A stretch of DNA of 64,000 nt, taken from SIG575 sp045542485. GTDB lineage: Bacteria; Bacillota; Clostridia; Oscillospirales; Acutalibacteraceae. The notes below the pieces were generated by a model that had not been told where the DNA came from, searched no databases, and saw nothing but the letters and a program-made list of their open reading frames with translations. Position 1 is the first letter of the stretch. Every line of letters starts with the position of its first letter. This document shows, piece by piece, positions 24,939 to 33,600 of the stretch. The translations under genes and the position numbers were made by a program. The stretch spans positions 1-64,000 of the forward strand of contig JAZQLC010000019.1 of NCBI GenBank assembly GCA_045542485.1, written 5' to 3'.

Positions 24939-26069
24939 ATGAAATGCAGTGTTTATAAAAAATGTAACGGTTGTCAGCTGATGAATATGGACTATCCTGA
25001 ACAGCTTCGTTTCAAGGAAATAAAATGCGTACGCTCTCTGGGTAAATACGGCAGAGTGGAAAAAATTGTTCCGATGGACAACCCTTACCATTACAGAAAC
25101 AAGGTCCAGAGAGTTCTCAGAAAAGACAGAAGAGGCAACCTCATTTCGGGAATTTATCAGTCTTCAACGGGCGGAATCGTAGGCATAGACAAATGTCTGC
25201 TTGAAAACGAAAAGGCCTCTTTAATCGTTGCCGACATTGAAAAGCTGATCAGAAAATATAAGATTTTTGTCTGTAACCCTGTCAACGAAACAGGTTTTCT
25301 CCACCATATTCTTATCCGCTCAGGTTTTAAAAGTGGTGAAATTATGGTTGTTCTTGCAACAAGGGAAGAAAAGTTTGACCAGAAAAACAATTTTGTCAAA
25401 GACCTTGTAGCTCTCCATCCGCAGATAACCTCCATCATCCAGACAATCGGCAAATCCGAAAAGCTGGTTTTAGGCAGAAAACATAAGGTTCTCTTCGGCA
25501 AACCCTACATAGAAGATATCCTCTCCGGGTTGCGATTCAAAATTTCTGCCAACTCTTTTTATCAGATTAATCCCGTGCAGACGGAAAAACTCTACACAAA
25601 AGCAATTGAACTTGCAAATCTGAAAGGCACCGAAACGGTTATCGACGCTTACTGCGGAATCGGTACAATCGGACTTATCGCAAGTAAAAAAGCAAAAAAA
25701 GTTATTGCAGTTGAAACAGTAAAAGATGCAGTTGAAAACGCAAAGGAAAACGCAGAAATAAACGGCATTTCCAACATAGAATTCTACTGCGCAGACGCCT
25801 CAGATTTTCTGAAAAGCTATGCAGAAGAAAACAGGGCAGATGTTGTTTTTCTCGACCCTCCCAGAATGGGAAGTACGCCGAAATTCCTGCACTCTGTTCT
25901 GAAACTGAATCCTTACAAAATCGTCTACATTTCCTGCAACCCGGAAACACAGGGCAGAGATTTGTACACCCTCGTCAAAGGCGGATATAAAGTAAAAAAC
26001 ATCTGCCCCTTTGATATGTTCCCGAACACCAACCATGTTGAATGCATCGTCTCACTTTACAGAAAGTGA
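24939..26069 (+). CDS. 23S rRNA (uracil-5-)-methyltransferase, RumA/RlmD-like
   Basis: 376 residues. Cysteines 3, 9 and 12 (CSVYKKCNGC) plus one in GIDKC provide the [4Fe-4S] site. DAYCGIGTIG binds SAM, DPPRMG is the catalytic-loop motif, and the nucleophile Cys lies in ISCNPETQ. No TRAM domain precedes the Fe-S motif, making it shorter than classical RlmD. It methylates a uridine in 23S rRNA by family; U1939 or U747 cannot be chosen from sequence. AGAGGTGA precedes the ATG. Confidence 0.9.
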   Translation: MKCSVYKKCNGCQLMNMDYPEQLRFKEIKCVRSLGKYGRVEKIVPMDNPYHYRNKVQRVLRKDRRGNLISGIYQSSTGGIVGIDKCLLENEKASLIVADIEKLIRKYKIFVCNPVNETGFLHHILIRSGFKSGEIMVVLATREEKFDQKNNFVKDLVALHPQITSIIQTIGKSEKLVLGRKHKVLFGKPYIEDILSGLRFKISANSFYQINPVQTEKLYTKAIELANLKGTETVIDAYCGIGTIGLIASKKAKKVIAVETVKDAVENAKENAEINGISNIEFYCADASDFLKSYAEENRADVVFLDPPRMGSTPKFLHSVLKLNPYKIVYISCNPETQGRDLYTLVKGGYKVKNICPFDMFPNTNHVECIVSLYRK

Positions 26070-26109
26070 GAAATCATTTTTAACATAAAGTAAACAAAAA
26101 TCAAATCTA

Positions 26110-26139
26110 TTGACAAAGAGCATTTGCGAAGTGTAAAAT
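26110..26139 (+). promoter_or_regulatory. Promoter of gtrB-gtrA
   Basis: -35 TTGACA (26110-26115), 18-bp spacer, -10 TAAAAT (26134-26139), 31 bases before the start codon. Confidence 0.75.
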
Positions 26140-26169
26140 AAACTCACTAACAGTAAAGGTGTTGAAGAG

Positions 26170-27117
26170 ATGTCAGTTAAACATTCTCTGGTTATCCCCT
26201 GCTTCAATGAGGAAGGAAATGTTGAAATATTTTTCCGTGCCGCAAAAGAGGCCTTCAAGGGATATACCGATGATTACGAGCTTATTTTTGTCAACGACGG
26301 AAGCCGTGACAAGACAGGCGAGAATCTCAGAAAAATCTTTGAAAACAACAAAGATACAAAAATCAAAATAATAAATTTTTCAAGAAACTTCGGTAAGGAA
26401 GCTGCTATGTACGCAGGTCTTGAAGCATCCTGCGGTGAATACACCACAATTATTGATGCAGATATGCAGCAGCGTCCCGAGGTGGCTGTGCAGATGGGAA
26501 AAATCCTTGATGAAAACGCTGAGTTTGATATGGTTGCTGCTTTTCAGGAAAAGAGAAAAGACGGCGCACTTATGAGCAAGGTAAAATCTGCATTTTACTC
26601 GGTCATCAACAAAGTCAGCGAGGTTAACCTTATTGAAGACGCAAGTGATTTCAGAACAATGAGAAGACGCGTCATCGAAACTATTGTTTCGCTGACAGAA
26701 TATCACCGTTTTTCCAAAGGTATTTTCTCCTGGATTGGTTTCAACACCTGCTCAATCCCTTATGAAGTTATGGAAAGAGAATCGGGAGAAACAAAATGGT
26801 CTGTCAGAAAGCTGCTCAGATATGCCCTTGACGGGATTATGGCTTACACAGATATTCCCCTGAAACTGCCCCTCTATTCCGGACTCGGCATCGCTTTCCT
26901 TGATGTGCTTCTTCTTATCGCACTTTTAGTTGCCGATTTCGGCTTCGGCAAAAACTGCGCTTACGGCTACCTTGCGTGTCTCGGGATTTTCCTCTTTGCC
27001 GTGCTTTCCTGTTTTTTGGGAATTATGGGAATTTATATCGGAAAAATTCACACTCAGGTCAAAGAGAGACCTGTCTATATAGCGAAAGAGATATTATCTT
27101 ATGAAAAAAATTCGTGA
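26170..27117 (+). CDS. gtrB: Polyprenyl-phosphate glycosyltransferase (GT2, GtrB/DPM1-like)
   Basis: 315 residues. GT2 motifs: VIPCFNEEGN at the N-terminus, IFVNDGSRDKT, IIDADMQQRPE and FSKGIFSWIGF. Two C-terminal membrane helices anchor it. It transfers a hexose from a nucleotide sugar to undecaprenyl phosphate on the cytoplasmic face. The downstream gtrA overlaps it by 17 bp, so the pair forms a classic lipid-linked sugar synthesis and flipping module for modifying a cell-surface polymer. Confidence 0.92.
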   Translation: MSVKHSLVIPCFNEEGNVEIFFRAAKEAFKGYTDDYELIFVNDGSRDKTGENLRKIFENNKDTKIKIINFSRNFGKEAAMYAGLEASCGEYTTIIDADMQQRPEVAVQMGKILDENAEFDMVAAFQEKRKDGALMSKVKSAFYSVINKVSEVNLIEDASDFRTMRRRVIETIVSLTEYHRFSKGIFSWIGFNTCSIPYEVMERESGETKWSVRKLLRYALDGIMAYTDIPLKLPLYSGLGIAFLDVLLLIALLVADFGFGKNCAYGYLACLGIFLFAVLSCFLGIMGIYIGKIHTQVKERPVYIAKEILSYEKNS

Positions 27118-27565
27118 TTTGTTTATTAAATATAAGGAAATTATTCTGTATGTATTCTTCGGCGGTATGACTACACTTGTGAACTTTGCAGCATTCAAGT
27201 TTTTCAATGTGGTTTTAGGAGAAGAGCGTTACCTTATCTCAAACATTATCGCCTGGTTTATTTCCGTAATTTTCGCATATATCACCAACAAGCTTTTTGT
27301 GTTTGAAAGCCACACCTGGCAGACAAAGAAAATCTGTAAAGAAATTTTTTCATTCTTTACAGCTAGAGTTTTTTCTTTTGCCATTGAAGAGGCGGGTCTT
27401 TTCACACTTGTTGATTTGTTAGGATTTGACAAATATAAACTTGACATTTTCGGGTTTGTCCTCGGAGGAAAAATGGTTTCAAAAATCATCCTTGCCGTGA
27501 TAGTTGTCATCCTTAATTATTTCTTCTCAAAGCTTGTGGTTTTCACTAAAAAAAATAAAGGCTGA
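27101..27565 (+). CDS. gtrA: GtrA family membrane protein
   Basis: 154 residues with four membrane helices and the GtrA pattern LYVFFGGMTTLVNF near the start and FAYITNKLFVFES after helix 2. Proposed flippase for undecaprenyl-phosphate-linked sugar made by GtrB; it starts inside the end of gtrB. No third-module transferase (GtrC type) follows; a terminator comes next. Confidence 0.9.
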   Translation: MKKIRDLFIKYKEIILYVFFGGMTTLVNFAAFKFFNVVLGEERYLISNIIAWFISVIFAYITNKLFVFESHTWQTKKICKEIFSFFTARVFSFAIEEAGLFTLVDLLGFDKYKLDIFGFVLGGKMVSKIILAVIVVILNYFFSKLVVFTKKNKG

Positions 27566-27587
27566 AGGCCCGGCATTTAAAGGTGTA

Positions 27588-27617
27588 AAAAGAGAGAAGT
27601 TTCGGCTTCTCTCTTTT
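27588..27617 (+). terminator. Terminator after gtrA
   Basis: Perfect stem AAAAGAGAGAAG / CTTCTCTCTTTT with TTTCGG loop, T-rich 3' side. Confidence 0.85.
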
Positions 27618-27647
27618 ATAATATATCCGCTCAGACTAAAAAATAAT

Positions 27648-27706
27648 ACAGATAAAAATAAGATAATCTTGTTTTTATCTGTTGTGAGTGATACAATAGC
27701 TATAAT
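27648..27706 (+). promoter_or_regulatory. Inverted repeat and -10 box ahead of the alpha-galactosidase
   Basis: A 15-bp near-perfect inverted repeat (27648-27662 / 27668-27682, outer bases ACAGATAAAAA / TTTTTATCTGT) ends about where the -35 of a TATAAT -10 (27701-27706) should lie. No good -35 is seen, which fits activator or repressor control of a sugar-inducible gene, but this is inference. Confidence 0.5.
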
Positions 27707-27736
27707 AAAAAAGATTTTATAAAGGGGTAGATTTAT

Positions 27737-29044
27737 ATGCATAAAAAATTAGCTCTTACTCCTCCGATGGGGTGGAACAGCTGGGACTGCTACGGTGCGG
27801 CTGTAAACGAAGAACAGCTTCTTGCCAATGCAGATTATATGGCAGAGCACCTTAAAGACTATGGTTGGGAATATGTTGTTTGCGACATTCAGTGGTCAGA
27901 GCCTACTGCAAGCAGTTTCGCCTACCATTACTTTGCTCCGCTTTGTATGGATGAATATTCACGCCTTATTCCTTCCGTTGAACGCTTCCCCTCCTCTGCA
28001 GGCGGAAAGGGCTTCAAGCCTATTGCCGATTACATACATTCCCTCGGTCTTAAATTCGGCATACACATTATGAGAGGCATTCCGCGACAGGCGGCTCATC
28101 AGAACACAAAAATCAAGTGCGATGGCGTTACCGCCAGGGATATTGCACACCCGACTTCAATCTGTCCGTGGAATCCTGATATGTACGGCCTTTACCCGGA
28201 CAAAAAAGGTTCTCAGGAATATTACGACTCTATCTTCGAGCTTTACGCTTCCTGGGATGTAGATTACATCAAGTGCGATGATATTGCCAACACAGAGATG
28301 TTCCCTGACAACCCTTATTCTGCAAGAAAAGAAATTGAAATGATAAGAAAAGCCATTGATAAGTGTGGCAGAGATATGGTCCTCAGCCTTTCTCCCGGTC
28401 CTGCTCCCGTAAGTGAGCACGAGCATCTGGCTGCTCACGCTAACCTCTGGCGAATGACGGGTGACTTCTGGGATGAATGGAGCAAACTCCACGCTATGTT
28501 TGAGCGTTGTTACGCCTGGCAGGAATATGTTCAGCCCGGTGCCTGGCCTGATTGCGATATGCTTCCCCTCGGCAGAATTCAGATTACTGAAGAGCTTCCC
28601 CAATACAGGAACCGATATACACGCCTTACCCACGATGAGCAGATAACAATGATGACTCTCTGGGGAATTTTCCGTTCTCCACTTATGATGGGCGGCGAAA
28701 TGCGCGAAAACGATGAGTTCACTCTTTCACTGCTTCAGAACAGAGAGCTTATTGATATGCTCAAAAATTCAAGCGGCGCAAGACAGTTCAGTCGCGAAGA
28801 AATCGACGGCAAAGGCGAAATCATCTGGACATCTACGGGCGAAAACTGCAAATATGTCGCTCTCTTCAACACAGATGATAAAGATAGAGAAATCAGTTTT
28901 GATATTACCGATATTTCAATCGGCGGCGTTAAATACAGCGTACGCGATATGTGGGCACACGAAGAATACACCGTAACAGACGGCGAATTTTCTGCTAAAG
29001 TTAATCCCCACGGCGCAAGACTTTTCAGAATAGATATGAAATAA
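27737..29044 (+). CDS. Alpha-galactosidase, GH27 family, cytoplasmic
   Basis: 435 residues, no signal peptide. LTPPMGWNSWDCYG is the GH27 signature; VVCDIQW follows; DYIKCDD carries the nucleophile Asp and RMTGDFWDEW the acid/base region. It would release alpha-galactosyl (or related) residues from imported oligosaccharides. AAGGGG precedes the ATG. Single-gene transcript with terminators on both sides. Confidence 0.92.
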   Translation: MHKKLALTPPMGWNSWDCYGAAVNEEQLLANADYMAEHLKDYGWEYVVCDIQWSEPTASSFAYHYFAPLCMDEYSRLIPSVERFPSSAGGKGFKPIADYIHSLGLKFGIHIMRGIPRQAAHQNTKIKCDGVTARDIAHPTSICPWNPDMYGLYPDKKGSQEYYDSIFELYASWDVDYIKCDDIANTEMFPDNPYSARKEIEMIRKAIDKCGRDMVLSLSPGPAPVSEHEHLAAHANLWRMTGDFWDEWSKLHAMFERCYAWQEYVQPGAWPDCDMLPLGRIQITEELPQYRNRYTRLTHDEQITMMTLWGIFRSPLMMGGEMRENDEFTLSLLQNRELIDMLKNSSGARQFSREEIDGKGEIIWTSTGENCKYVALFNTDDKDREISFDITDISIGGVKYSVRDMWAHEEYTVTDGEFSAKVNPHGARLFRIDMK

Positions 29045-29054
29045 AACCAAAAAC

Positions 29055-29087
29055 ATACCCCGACTCCTGATTAAGGAATCGGGGTAT
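29055..29087. terminator. Bidirectional terminator
   Basis: Stem ATACCCCGA-TCC / GGA-TCGGGGTAT with a mismatch and flanking T/A tracts between convergent genes. Confidence 0.88.
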
Positions 29088-29096
29088 AATTATTTT

Positions 29097-30194
29097 TTAC
29101 CACTTGTTTTCTACATATTCGCAGAAAGCGTACATATCCTTGATTTCAAGCTTTGTGCCGTCATCAAGAGTAACATCGCCGCTCCACAAGCCGTGCACCT
29201 GATGAGAATGCATACGGGCAAGATTTGCCACATTCAGGTCTGAGTGATGGTCGTAGAAAGGCTCCATTGTAAGGTTGAATCTGCCGTCCTCTGAAATGAA
29301 TTTCCAGGGCTGCATATATTTGTCAGGCTTCGGGAAAGTTTCAACATCAATCGCACCGAATTTGTGTGCCTTTCCGTCATAGAAAAGACAAGTTTCAGTT
29401 GCGTTTGATTCATCGCCGATACCCCATGTAATTTCAAAACCGAAGAGATGTTTTTCACCGTTTTCGTCGGTGATGTAAGATGAGCCTGAGCCCCAATACC
29501 ATACCATCTGATAGGGAGTGTTTACTCTGCCCCAGTCAAGAGAAGCAAACGCGTCATTCTTGCTGAATGAATAAATCTCATCGCCGTACTCAAATGTGCC
29601 TGAGCAGGGCATACACATCTGCTTGGTTGTCATAAAGTATTTTGTCGGGTAGCCCTTGAAAGGAAGAACGGTTGTGATGTTTTCAAGTCCCGGCATAATA
29701 TCCATATGGAAATTGCAGACAACATCCTTGCCCTTGAGATTCATCTTGAAATAAAGAGTTCTCTCTGTTTCCCTGGTGTCAAACTCAAACTCAGCGGCAC
29801 CGATTTTCGCCTTGAAATTGTTGGGCACATCACCTTTGGGATTAGGCACATACTTCTTGCCTCCCAGGAATAAGGATGTTGCATCAACAATCTGTTTTTT
29901 ATTCCTCAGGTCAATAAGTTTCGCTGCAACATAACCACCGATCGAAATATTCGCAAAGCTTAACTGCACCATAAATTTCCCGTCAGAAATCTGATAGAAA
30001 TCCCATTCTTTTTTTCTGTTGTTGGGGGTTGATTTTGTTCGGTCATATTCAAAAACATTTCTTCTTGCCCAACCTTTTGCAATCAGTATACCGTCAGCGC
30101 CGAGAAGAGGAGTTTTTTCAGTGTATTCTCTCTGCTTTGATTTCTCTTCCCATTCCCAGAAACTTTTGTATGTTCTCTGTTCTTTTTTCGCCAT
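29097..30194 (-). CDS. DUF2804 domain protein (copy 2)
   Basis: 365 residues, paralogue of the gene at 15380-16480, sharing KGWARRNVFEYDR, LSFANISIGGYVAA, YFMTTKQMCMPC and SLDWGRVN. The ATG at 30194 has AGGAG eight bases upstream; a TTG at 30212 is the unsupported longer start. It begins 14 bases after the secreted beta-helix gene and shares its transcript. Function unknown; a lipocalin-like binding or enzymatic role is only a fold-based idea. Confidence 0.87.
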   Translation of the reverse strand: MAKKEQRTYKSFWEWEEKSKQREYTEKTPLLGADGILIAKGWARRNVFEYDRTKSTPNNRKKEWDFYQISDGKFMVQLSFANISIGGYVAAKLIDLRNKKQIVDATSLFLGGKKYVPNPKGDVPNNFKAKIGAAEFEFDTRETERTLYFKMNLKGKDVVCNFHMDIMPGLENITTVLPFKGYPTKYFMTTKQMCMPCSGTFEYGDEIYSFSKNDAFASLDWGRVNTPYQMVWYWGSGSSYITDENGEKHLFGFEITWGIGDESNATETCLFYDGKAHKFGAIDVETFPKPDKYMQPWKFISEDGRFNLTMEPFYDHHSDLNVANLARMHSHQVHGLWSGDVTLDDGTKLEIKDMYAFCEYVENKW

Positions 30195-30208
30195 ATCGGT
30201 CACTCCTC

Positions 30209-31843
30209 TCAACCAAATAAACTTCCGTCAATTGCTCTTTCAAACAAACCGCCGAAGAATCTGCATACATCTGCAATGATGTCGAAAAAGTCATATCTGT
30301 CAAGGTCTCCGTCTACACCGTCACCGCCGTAACAACCGATGTTGTTTGATGTAACTTTCTCTCCGAAGAAATCATATTCCATCATTTCCATTTCTTTGAT
30401 TTCCTCTGATGTAGCACCTGCACCGATAAGCTTTGAGCCCTTGATAAGTCTGAAGCTGTTCACATCAGTAACATCATCACCTGCAAAATCAGGTCTCGTA
30501 TTCATTGAAAGTAAATCAAATGGCGGATTGGGAGCCATATAATAACAGTTATTCATAAAGTCTGTTTTTGCGTTAAGATTCTTGTCATTGTAATATACAT
30601 AATAGCCGGGTTTGAAAGAGAAAATATTGTTCGCAACAAAACCGCTCATAACATTTACAACATGCATTTCAGGACCGTTGATAATTGTGTTGTTATAAAA
30701 ACGGAAATCAACCTCACCTGAGCCACTTGCCATACTGTTTCTGCCCACATTGTCATTTACAGAGAGACAATAACGCACTGTGTTACCTGCCTGAGGTCTT
30801 CCGCCCATAGCATTGTTACACATAAATCTGATATTATCGTGTGAATAGATATACTGGTATGTACAGTAGTTTGAATCAGCATCAAAGTCAACTGTCATAG
30901 CATCACCGAAGTTTTTCTGACCTGCAATTTCTGTATGTTCAATAACACTGTTCTTGCAACCCCAGAACCACATTGAAGCAGTGAAATATTCGATACTTCC
31001 GTCAGGGAGAGGTTCTGCACCGCCGAGACAGGTGTTGAATGATGCGCAGTTAGTAAGACGCGCGCCGTCACAGACACCGAGAACAACTGCTTCTGCATAC
31101 ATATTATTGAAGTAACAGTCTTCAATCAGAACGCCCTTATTGTATGTTCTGTCAACAGAACCGGGATTTTCTGCAGGATTACCTGAAACAATACCCCATA
31201 CAAGGAATCCGTTTGCACAATTTTCTACACTGCAGCCTCTGATTGTAAGGTCATTGACTGTGTAGGCATAGCCTGAACCCCAGAGACCATTTGTGATAAT
31301 TGCAGCACGGGCATCAGCTGCACCGCTTCCGAAGGGGTCACGATGATGGCTGTCGTAGTTCTGCATATCATAGAAATCAACATTTTCAATTACCATTCCG
31401 TTTGACTGCTTATTAAGACCTCTTATCCAGATGCCGCCACCATTAGGTGCAGTAATTGCAACTTCAGATACAGTAACATAGTCGCAATCAACAAAATCGA
31501 AAACCTCGTTGTGATTTTCTGTTCTCAGTACGGGTTTGTCTTCATTTTCATCGCCGTATGAAGAAATCACAATGGGATTTTCTTTTGTACCTGAAACTGT
31601 AAGAGTAACTTCAATTTCATACACTCCGCCACGCTTGAAAAGAATCTTTGTGCCCGGCACAAAAATCCATTCGCCGTGATTGATTGTCTTCCATGCACTG
31701 TCTTCGCTGAGACCTGTGTTTGCATCATCGCCGCCGACACTGTCGATGTAATATGTGGGCGCTGAATTTTCAGCAGAAACTGAAATTGCCACACATGAAA
31801 ACACCACGATTACGCACAAAAGAACTGATAATATTTTTTTCAT
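30209..31843 (-). CDS. Secreted right-handed parallel beta-helix protein
   Basis: 544 residues. Signal peptide with VSA-E cleavage, then the opening TYYIDSVGGDDANTG and beta-helix coils rich in Asn ladders (VIENVDFYDMQNY, DLTIRGCSVENC, VLIEDCYFNNMYAEA). The fold is shared with pectate lyases and several glycosidases; no catalytic set could be assigned. The C-terminus ends in an acidic DGDLDRYDFF segment and an amphipathic Phe-rich tail, not a clear dockerin. GGAGGTG precedes the ATG. It is co-transcribed with DUF2804 copy 2. Confidence 0.82.
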   Translation of the reverse strand: MKKILSVLLCVIVVFSCVAISVSAENSAPTYYIDSVGGDDANTGLSEDSAWKTINHGEWIFVPGTKILFKRGGVYEIEVTLTVSGTKENPIVISSYGDENEDKPVLRTENHNEVFDFVDCDYVTVSEVAITAPNGGGIWIRGLNKQSNGMVIENVDFYDMQNYDSHHRDPFGSGAADARAAIITNGLWGSGYAYTVNDLTIRGCSVENCANGFLVWGIVSGNPAENPGSVDRTYNKGVLIEDCYFNNMYAEAVVLGVCDGARLTNCASFNTCLGGAEPLPDGSIEYFTASMWFWGCKNSVIEHTEIAGQKNFGDAMTVDFDADSNYCTYQYIYSHDNIRFMCNNAMGGRPQAGNTVRYCLSVNDNVGRNSMASGSGEVDFRFYNNTIINGPEMHVVNVMSGFVANNIFSFKPGYYVYYNDKNLNAKTDFMNNCYYMAPNPPFDLLSMNTRPDFAGDDVTDVNSFRLIKGSKLIGAGATSEEIKEMEMMEYDFFGEKVTSNNIGCYGGDGVDGDLDRYDFFDIIADVCRFFGGLFERAIDGSLFG

Positions 31844-31871
31844 ATGAGAACACCTCCGTTTTCATACATTC

Positions 31872-31901
31872 ATTGTAACAGATTCCGCATATGTTTTGCA
31901 A
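31872..31901 (-). promoter_or_regulatory. Promoter of beta-helix/DUF2804 operon
   Basis: Minus-strand -35 TTGCAA (31896-31901), 18-bp spacer, -10 TACAAT (31872-31877). Confidence 0.6.
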
Positions 31902-31917
31902 CAACTTTTATATAAAA

Positions 31918-31952
31918 AAATCAGGTGTCGGAAAATTTCCGACACCTGATTT
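31918..31952 (-). terminator. Terminator of the phage-derived module
   Basis: A nearly continuous 17-bp palindrome (AAATCAGGTGTCGG... with its complement) immediately after the endolysin stop; strong hairpin with short T tract. Confidence 0.85.
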
Positions 31953-31956
31953 AAAA

Positions 31957-32598
31957 TTAAAGTTCTGACCAGGTTGCAGGTCCTGCGATTCCGTCAGTGA
32001 TCAAACCTTTTTTCTTCTGGAATTTTTTAAGAGCATATTCTGTGTTTTTACCGAAAATCCCGTCGCACACAAGTTCTTTTCCCAATGAATCCTTGTATCC
32101 CAGCGACTTCAGTATACTCTGAAGAAGTTTTACATCCTCCCCCTCCGAGCCGCACTTCACCGTCGCAAAAAAAGACGGCACGGAAAATGTGGAGCCATCA
32201 GACCTGTATCTGAAAAATGACTTGTTCTTTCTTGTGTCAAGATGAAGAAATCTCTGATATCTGTCATCAAGTCCCACTCCTCTGAAACCGATTTTCTCAG
32301 CATAACGGGCCGCCTCAGTAAGTCTCGATGAAGCTGAAAGAGTTACATCTGCCGCAAGTCCGTAAAGATGCTGTGAAGAACTGACTCCACCGACTCTTTT
32401 GTTATAGGCCGGTGTTCTGTAAGCCGAAGAAATACTTATGATTCCGAATCTGTCTCTCATTTTCTGCAAAAGAATCACCAGCTTTTCGTCTATGAGAATT
32501 TTGTCTGCACCGTCACGGCTTCTGAATTCTCTCACCCGGAAATTTTCAGACAGCTTTTTGTTCCCATCCTTTTTCAGAGAGTAGGTTTTTACTGCCAT
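31957..32598 (-). CDS. Endolysin: M15 peptidase plus peptidoglycan-binding domain
   Basis: 213 residues, no signal peptide. Residues about 20-125 form a D-Ala-D-Ala-type M15_3 peptidase with the zinc motif SSQHLYGLAADV and the late HLD. Residues about 145-213 are a PG_binding_1 domain (GEDVKLLQSIL, CDGIFGKNTEYALKKFQ). This is a phage lysis enzyme that needs a holin to reach the wall. It overlaps the holin gene by 10 bp and is the last gene of the module. Confidence 0.9.
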   Translation of the reverse strand: MAVKTYSLKKDGNKKLSENFRVREFRSRDGADKILIDEKLVILLQKMRDRFGIISISSAYRTPAYNKRVGGVSSSQHLYGLAADVTLSASSRLTEAARYAEKIGFRGVGLDDRYQRFLHLDTRKNKSFFRYRSDGSTFSVPSFFATVKCGSEGEDVKLLQSILKSLGYKDSLGKELVCDGIFGKNTEYALKKFQKKKGLITDGIAGPATWSEL

Positions 32599-32933
32599 AC
32601 ATTTTCCTCTCTACCGATCATCTCAGGCTTTTCTTCCCAGGATTTTTTAGCCTTTTCGAGAACATCCTCTATGATTTTTTCAAGATGCTTTTCACTGAGA
32701 AACACTTTGAGAACGGGCGGCATTTTTCCGTAGATTTTTTTCACAACATACATAAGCTTCATATTTCCCGTTTTTTCGCCGTAAATTTCCTCCGCCTCTG
32801 TGACAAGAGAAAATAATTCCGCACTGAGATAATCAATTTTTCCGGTGTATGCTGAATAAATCATAATAAAAACAACTGATGCAATAAGGGTGATGTCACT
32901 CCAGTTTGCAATCAGAAATTCAATGATTTTCAA
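32589..32933 (-). CDS. Putative phage holin (LLH-like)
   Basis: 114 residues with one N-terminal membrane segment (ITLIASVVFIMIYSAY) and a charged helical C-terminus (GNMKLMYVVKKIYGKMP is typical of LLH-family holins). Starts at TTG 32933 with GGGGGA seven bases upstream, directly abutting the previous stop. Position just before the endolysin supports the call. Confidence 0.75.
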   Translation of the reverse strand: MKIIEFLIANWSDITLIASVVFIMIYSAYTGKIDYLSAELFSLVTEAEEIYGEKTGNMKLMYVVKKIYGKMPPVLKVFLSEKHLEKIIEDVLEKAKKSWEEKPEMIGREENVWQ

Positions 32934-33245
32934 TTAAAATTCCCCCTTTGCATATTCGCTTTCTTTCATTTCGTCTATTCTTTTGTGAGCTTGTTTACAG
33001 CTTTCCTCTATACGGGTAACACGCTCGGAAATAGCATCAATTTTGATATTTACTGCCTTGTTCTCCCTTTTCAGGTCGTCTATACCCGCTTTGATATATC
33101 CCACATCTGACTGAAGAACGCCTCTGCCCTCCCCCTGGTTTTCGATGTCATTCTTCTCGTTTCTTCTGTATGTAAGAAGAGAAAAGCAGAAAGACATAAT
33201 CAGTCCAGCAAGAGTGCAGAGAATCCCTATCTGCCATTCACTCAT
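32934..33245 (-). CDS. XhlA-like membrane/coiled-coil phage protein
   Basis: 103 residues: N-terminal membrane helix (IGILCTLAGLIMSFCFSLL), then a coiled coil (IKIDAISERVTRIEES). The layout matches phage haemolysin XhlA-type accessory lysis proteins, though XhlA has its helix at the C-terminus, so the family label is loose. Overlaps the 25-residue frame upstream by ATGA. Confidence 0.6.
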   Translation of the reverse strand: MSEWQIGILCTLAGLIMSFCFSLLTYRRNEKNDIENQGEGRGVLQSDVGYIKAGIDDLKRENKAVNIKIDAISERVTRIEESCKQAHKRIDEMKESEYAKGEF

Positions 33246-33319
33246 ACCAAAGCCCCCATCAGAAGAAAATATATAAAGGCAGCATACATGGAAAAAAGAT
33301 TCGCAAGATTAAATATCAT
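33242..33319 (-). CDS. Possible 25-residue membrane peptide
   Basis: A frame from ATG 33319 to TGA 33242 encodes a hydrophobic peptide containing LFSMYAAFIYFLLMGAL. It overlaps the xkdX stop by 11 bp and the next gene by ATGA, the spacing style of the rest of the cassette. A G-rich GGGGGC lies upstream. It may be real or a by-product of tight packing. Confidence 0.4.
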   Translation of the reverse strand: MIFNLANLFSMYAAFIYFLLMGALV

Positions 33320-33449
33320 AAACTGCCCCCGTTATTTCACTGAACTCATCTATCGTAATCCAGCCTTTCACCACGGCATTCGCAACACGCTCTATACTCC
33401 ACAGACCGTTGTCAAAATAATTTTTTACTTTTAAATATCTTTTACTCAT
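33309..33449 (-). CDS. xkdX: XkdX family phage protein
   Basis: 46 residues, the usual length, with YFDNGLWSIERVANAV and ITIDEFSEITG matching the XkdX consensus. AGGAGG six bases before the ATG. XkdX genes sit between tail-fibre and lysis genes in PBSX-type elements, exactly as here. Its biochemical role is unknown. Overlaps the preceding stop by 8 bp. Confidence 0.88.
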   Translation of the reverse strand: MSKRYLKVKNYFDNGLWSIERVANAVVKGWITIDEFSEITGAVYDI

Positions 33450-33591
33450 CTTCGTCCTCCTCAAGCTCTATGTCACACATCATAGCCACATAGTCCATAT
33501 CTGACAGAAGCTTTTCCAGTCTGAGCAAGAGAGCTGTGTTTTTCTTTCTTTCATCAATAATCTGCTGCAAAACAGTTTTAACTTTTATCAT
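33442..33591 (-). CDS. Small helical phage protein
   Basis: 49 residues, strong AGGAGG before the ATG at 33591. Helical sequence (IIDERKKNTALLLRLEKLL) with a very acidic C-terminus (IELEEDEDE). Resembles the small proteins found upstream of xkdX in phage late operons; no function recognised. Starts 10 bp after the fibre gene. Confidence 0.75.
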   Translation of the reverse strand: MIKVKTVLQQIIDERKKNTALLLRLEKLLSDMDYVAMMCDIELEEDEDE

Positions 33592-33600
33592 ATAAACCTC

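Noticed and set aside
30209..30330. C-terminal dockerin on the beta-helix protein
   Set aside because: Only one acidic DGDLD-like stretch; the duplicated calcium-loop pattern of dockerins is missing.
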